Shown: positions 9,586 to 10,024 of the stretch, piece by piece
Layout: each line of letters starts with the position of its first letter
How positions within the stretch are numbered: position 1 is the stretch's first letter
From: an uncultured Oscillospiraceae bacterium
GTDB taxonomy: Bacteria; Bacillota; Clostridia; Oscillospirales; Oscillospiraceae
Direction of reading: 5' to 3'
Assembly: GCA_910588365.1 (NCBI GenBank)
Contig: CAJUQS010000147.1
Location: 1-10,024 of the forward strand
DNA length: 10,024 bases
Position numbers and translations under genes: made by a program
The notes under the pieces: generated by a model
What the model saw: only the letters and a program-made list of their open reading frames with translations
What the model was told of the DNA's origin: nothing
Database searches by the model: none

Positions 9586-9641
9586 ATTATAGTATGGCAT
9601 GGTAAAGAAAGCGGTAAAGGAAATGGATAAGAAATCGTAAA
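9586..9641 (-). promoter_or_regulatory. Probable activator-dependent promoter of the ABC operon
   Basis: On the minus strand TATAAT (9591-9586) is a perfect -10, but the hexamer 17 bases upstream is CCGCTT, not a -35. In that place lie four direct repeats: TTTACC (9606-9601), TTTACC (9618-9613), TTATCC (9630-9625) and TTTACG (9641-9636), spaced 12, 12 and 11 bases. Repeats one helical turn apart abutting the -10 are typical of OmpR/PhoB-family response-regulator sites. The start would be near 9579, with a leader under 30 bases. The binding protein is inferred. Confidence 0.65.
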
Positions 9642-9651
9642 GATTTCTTCT

Positions 9652-9770
9652 GCGGGGCTTCCCGGCCCCGCGCCCCGGGGACGCTCTGCACCTTTTCCTT
9701 CGGCGGAAAAGGTACCAAAAGGCCGCCGGGGGTGTGCCCCCGGTCCCCCCGGCATCGCCCTCCGGGCGAT
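9652..9770. repeat. Chain of four hairpins, GC-rich relative of the leader element
   Basis: Four perfect stems follow each other: GCGGGGC/GCCCCGC (9652-9658, 9665-9671), CCTTTTCC/GGAAAAGG (9691-9698, 9705-9712), CCGGGGG/CCCCCGG (9726-9732, 9737-9743) and ATCGCCC/GGGCGAT (9754-9760, 9764-9770). The middle two, joined by TACCAAAAGGCCG, keep the layout of the two-hairpin leader element: pyrimidine/purine stem, AAAAG linker, GC-closed stem. They also point the same way relative to the downstream gene, but here the structure lies upstream of the likely promoter. I see no coding potential in it. Confidence 0.55.
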
Positions 9771-9790
9771 ACTCCATGTTTTGATGATTT

Positions 9791-10024
9791 GCCCTTTGCT
9801 GTAGCTGGGCTGATTCTGCCGATGGTGCATACCCTTCGTCTGCCGCTGCCTATCGTCTACCCACGAATTCTATCGGAGGTCCCTGCTGTGGCACATCGGT
9901 GCGGTGCAGGTTTCCTGCGCATCGACTCCGAGGGCCCTCCGATAGAATTCGTGGGTAGACGATAGGCAGCGGCAGACGAAGGGTATGCACCATCGGCAGA
10001 ATCAGCCCAGCTACAGCAAAGGGC
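9791..10024. repeat. Long perfect inverted repeat at the window edge
   Basis: Bases 9791-9879 are the exact reverse complement of 9936-10024, 89 of 89. After one mismatch (9880/9935) four more pairs match (9881-9884 with 9931-9934), leaving a 46-base centre. The centre holds two small hairpins, GCAC/GTGC (9891-9902) and GCAGG/CCTGC (9906-9918), so the whole can fold as a long stem with a T-shaped head. The pairing runs to the last base, so the true arm may be longer. It could be a mobile-element remnant, a genuine palindrome or a fold-back at a contig end. I see no transposase gene. Confidence 0.85.

Noticed and set aside
9732..9965. Short plus-strand frame across the right-edge palindrome
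   Set aside because: It reads through hairpins and both arms, has no ribosome site, and its product matches no family I know.

Overview
The window looks like a GC-rich Firmicute of the class Clostridia, probably an Oscillospiraceae-type gut anaerobe (Flavonifractor/Lawsonibacter-like). This rests on a CIRCE operator, a SAM-I riboswitch, strong AGGAGG-type ribosome sites, an SLH-like secreted protein and a BcrA/LanF-type ABC operon with a histidine kinase. The taxonomic call is inference.

Layout. Positions 1-192 hold no gene, only a branched inverted-repeat structure (20-110). clpB (193-2787, minus) follows. A 372-base divergent control region (2788-3159) carries a perfect CIRCE element, a strong plus-strand promoter with two cop-box/BlaI-like dyads, and two copies of a two-hairpin leader repeat. 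It also drives a small secreted protein of unknown function (3160-3639, plus), which ends at a bidirectional terminator shared with metK. metK (3712-4869, minus) sits behind a complete SAM-I riboswitch and a consensus promoter. Upstream, all on the minus strand and transcribed from high to low coordinates, is a tight operon: ABC ATPase (8638-9552), three related membrane permeases (7824-8645, 7005-7814, 6163-7005) and a histidine kinase (5151-6056). The right end (9553-10024) has no gene. It holds a promoter with four TTTACC-like direct repeats, a chain of hairpins, and an 89-base perfect inverted repeat that runs to the last base.

How the parts work together. The ABC operon with its kinase resembles antimicrobial-peptide (lantibiotic/bacitracin) sensing and export modules. 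Its promoter has a -10 but no -35 and carries helically phased repeats, as expected if an OmpR-family regulator switches it on. No response-regulator gene is in the window. metK is controlled by its product SAM. clpB should be controlled by HrcA.

Most unusual items: a two-hairpin element found in the same orientation directly before three unrelated genes, with covarying stems and a GGA loop; a third permease in a LanFEG-like operon; paired BlaI/CopY-type operators on a promoter for an uncharacterised secreted protein; and the long palindrome at the right edge, which may be real or an assembly fold-back.
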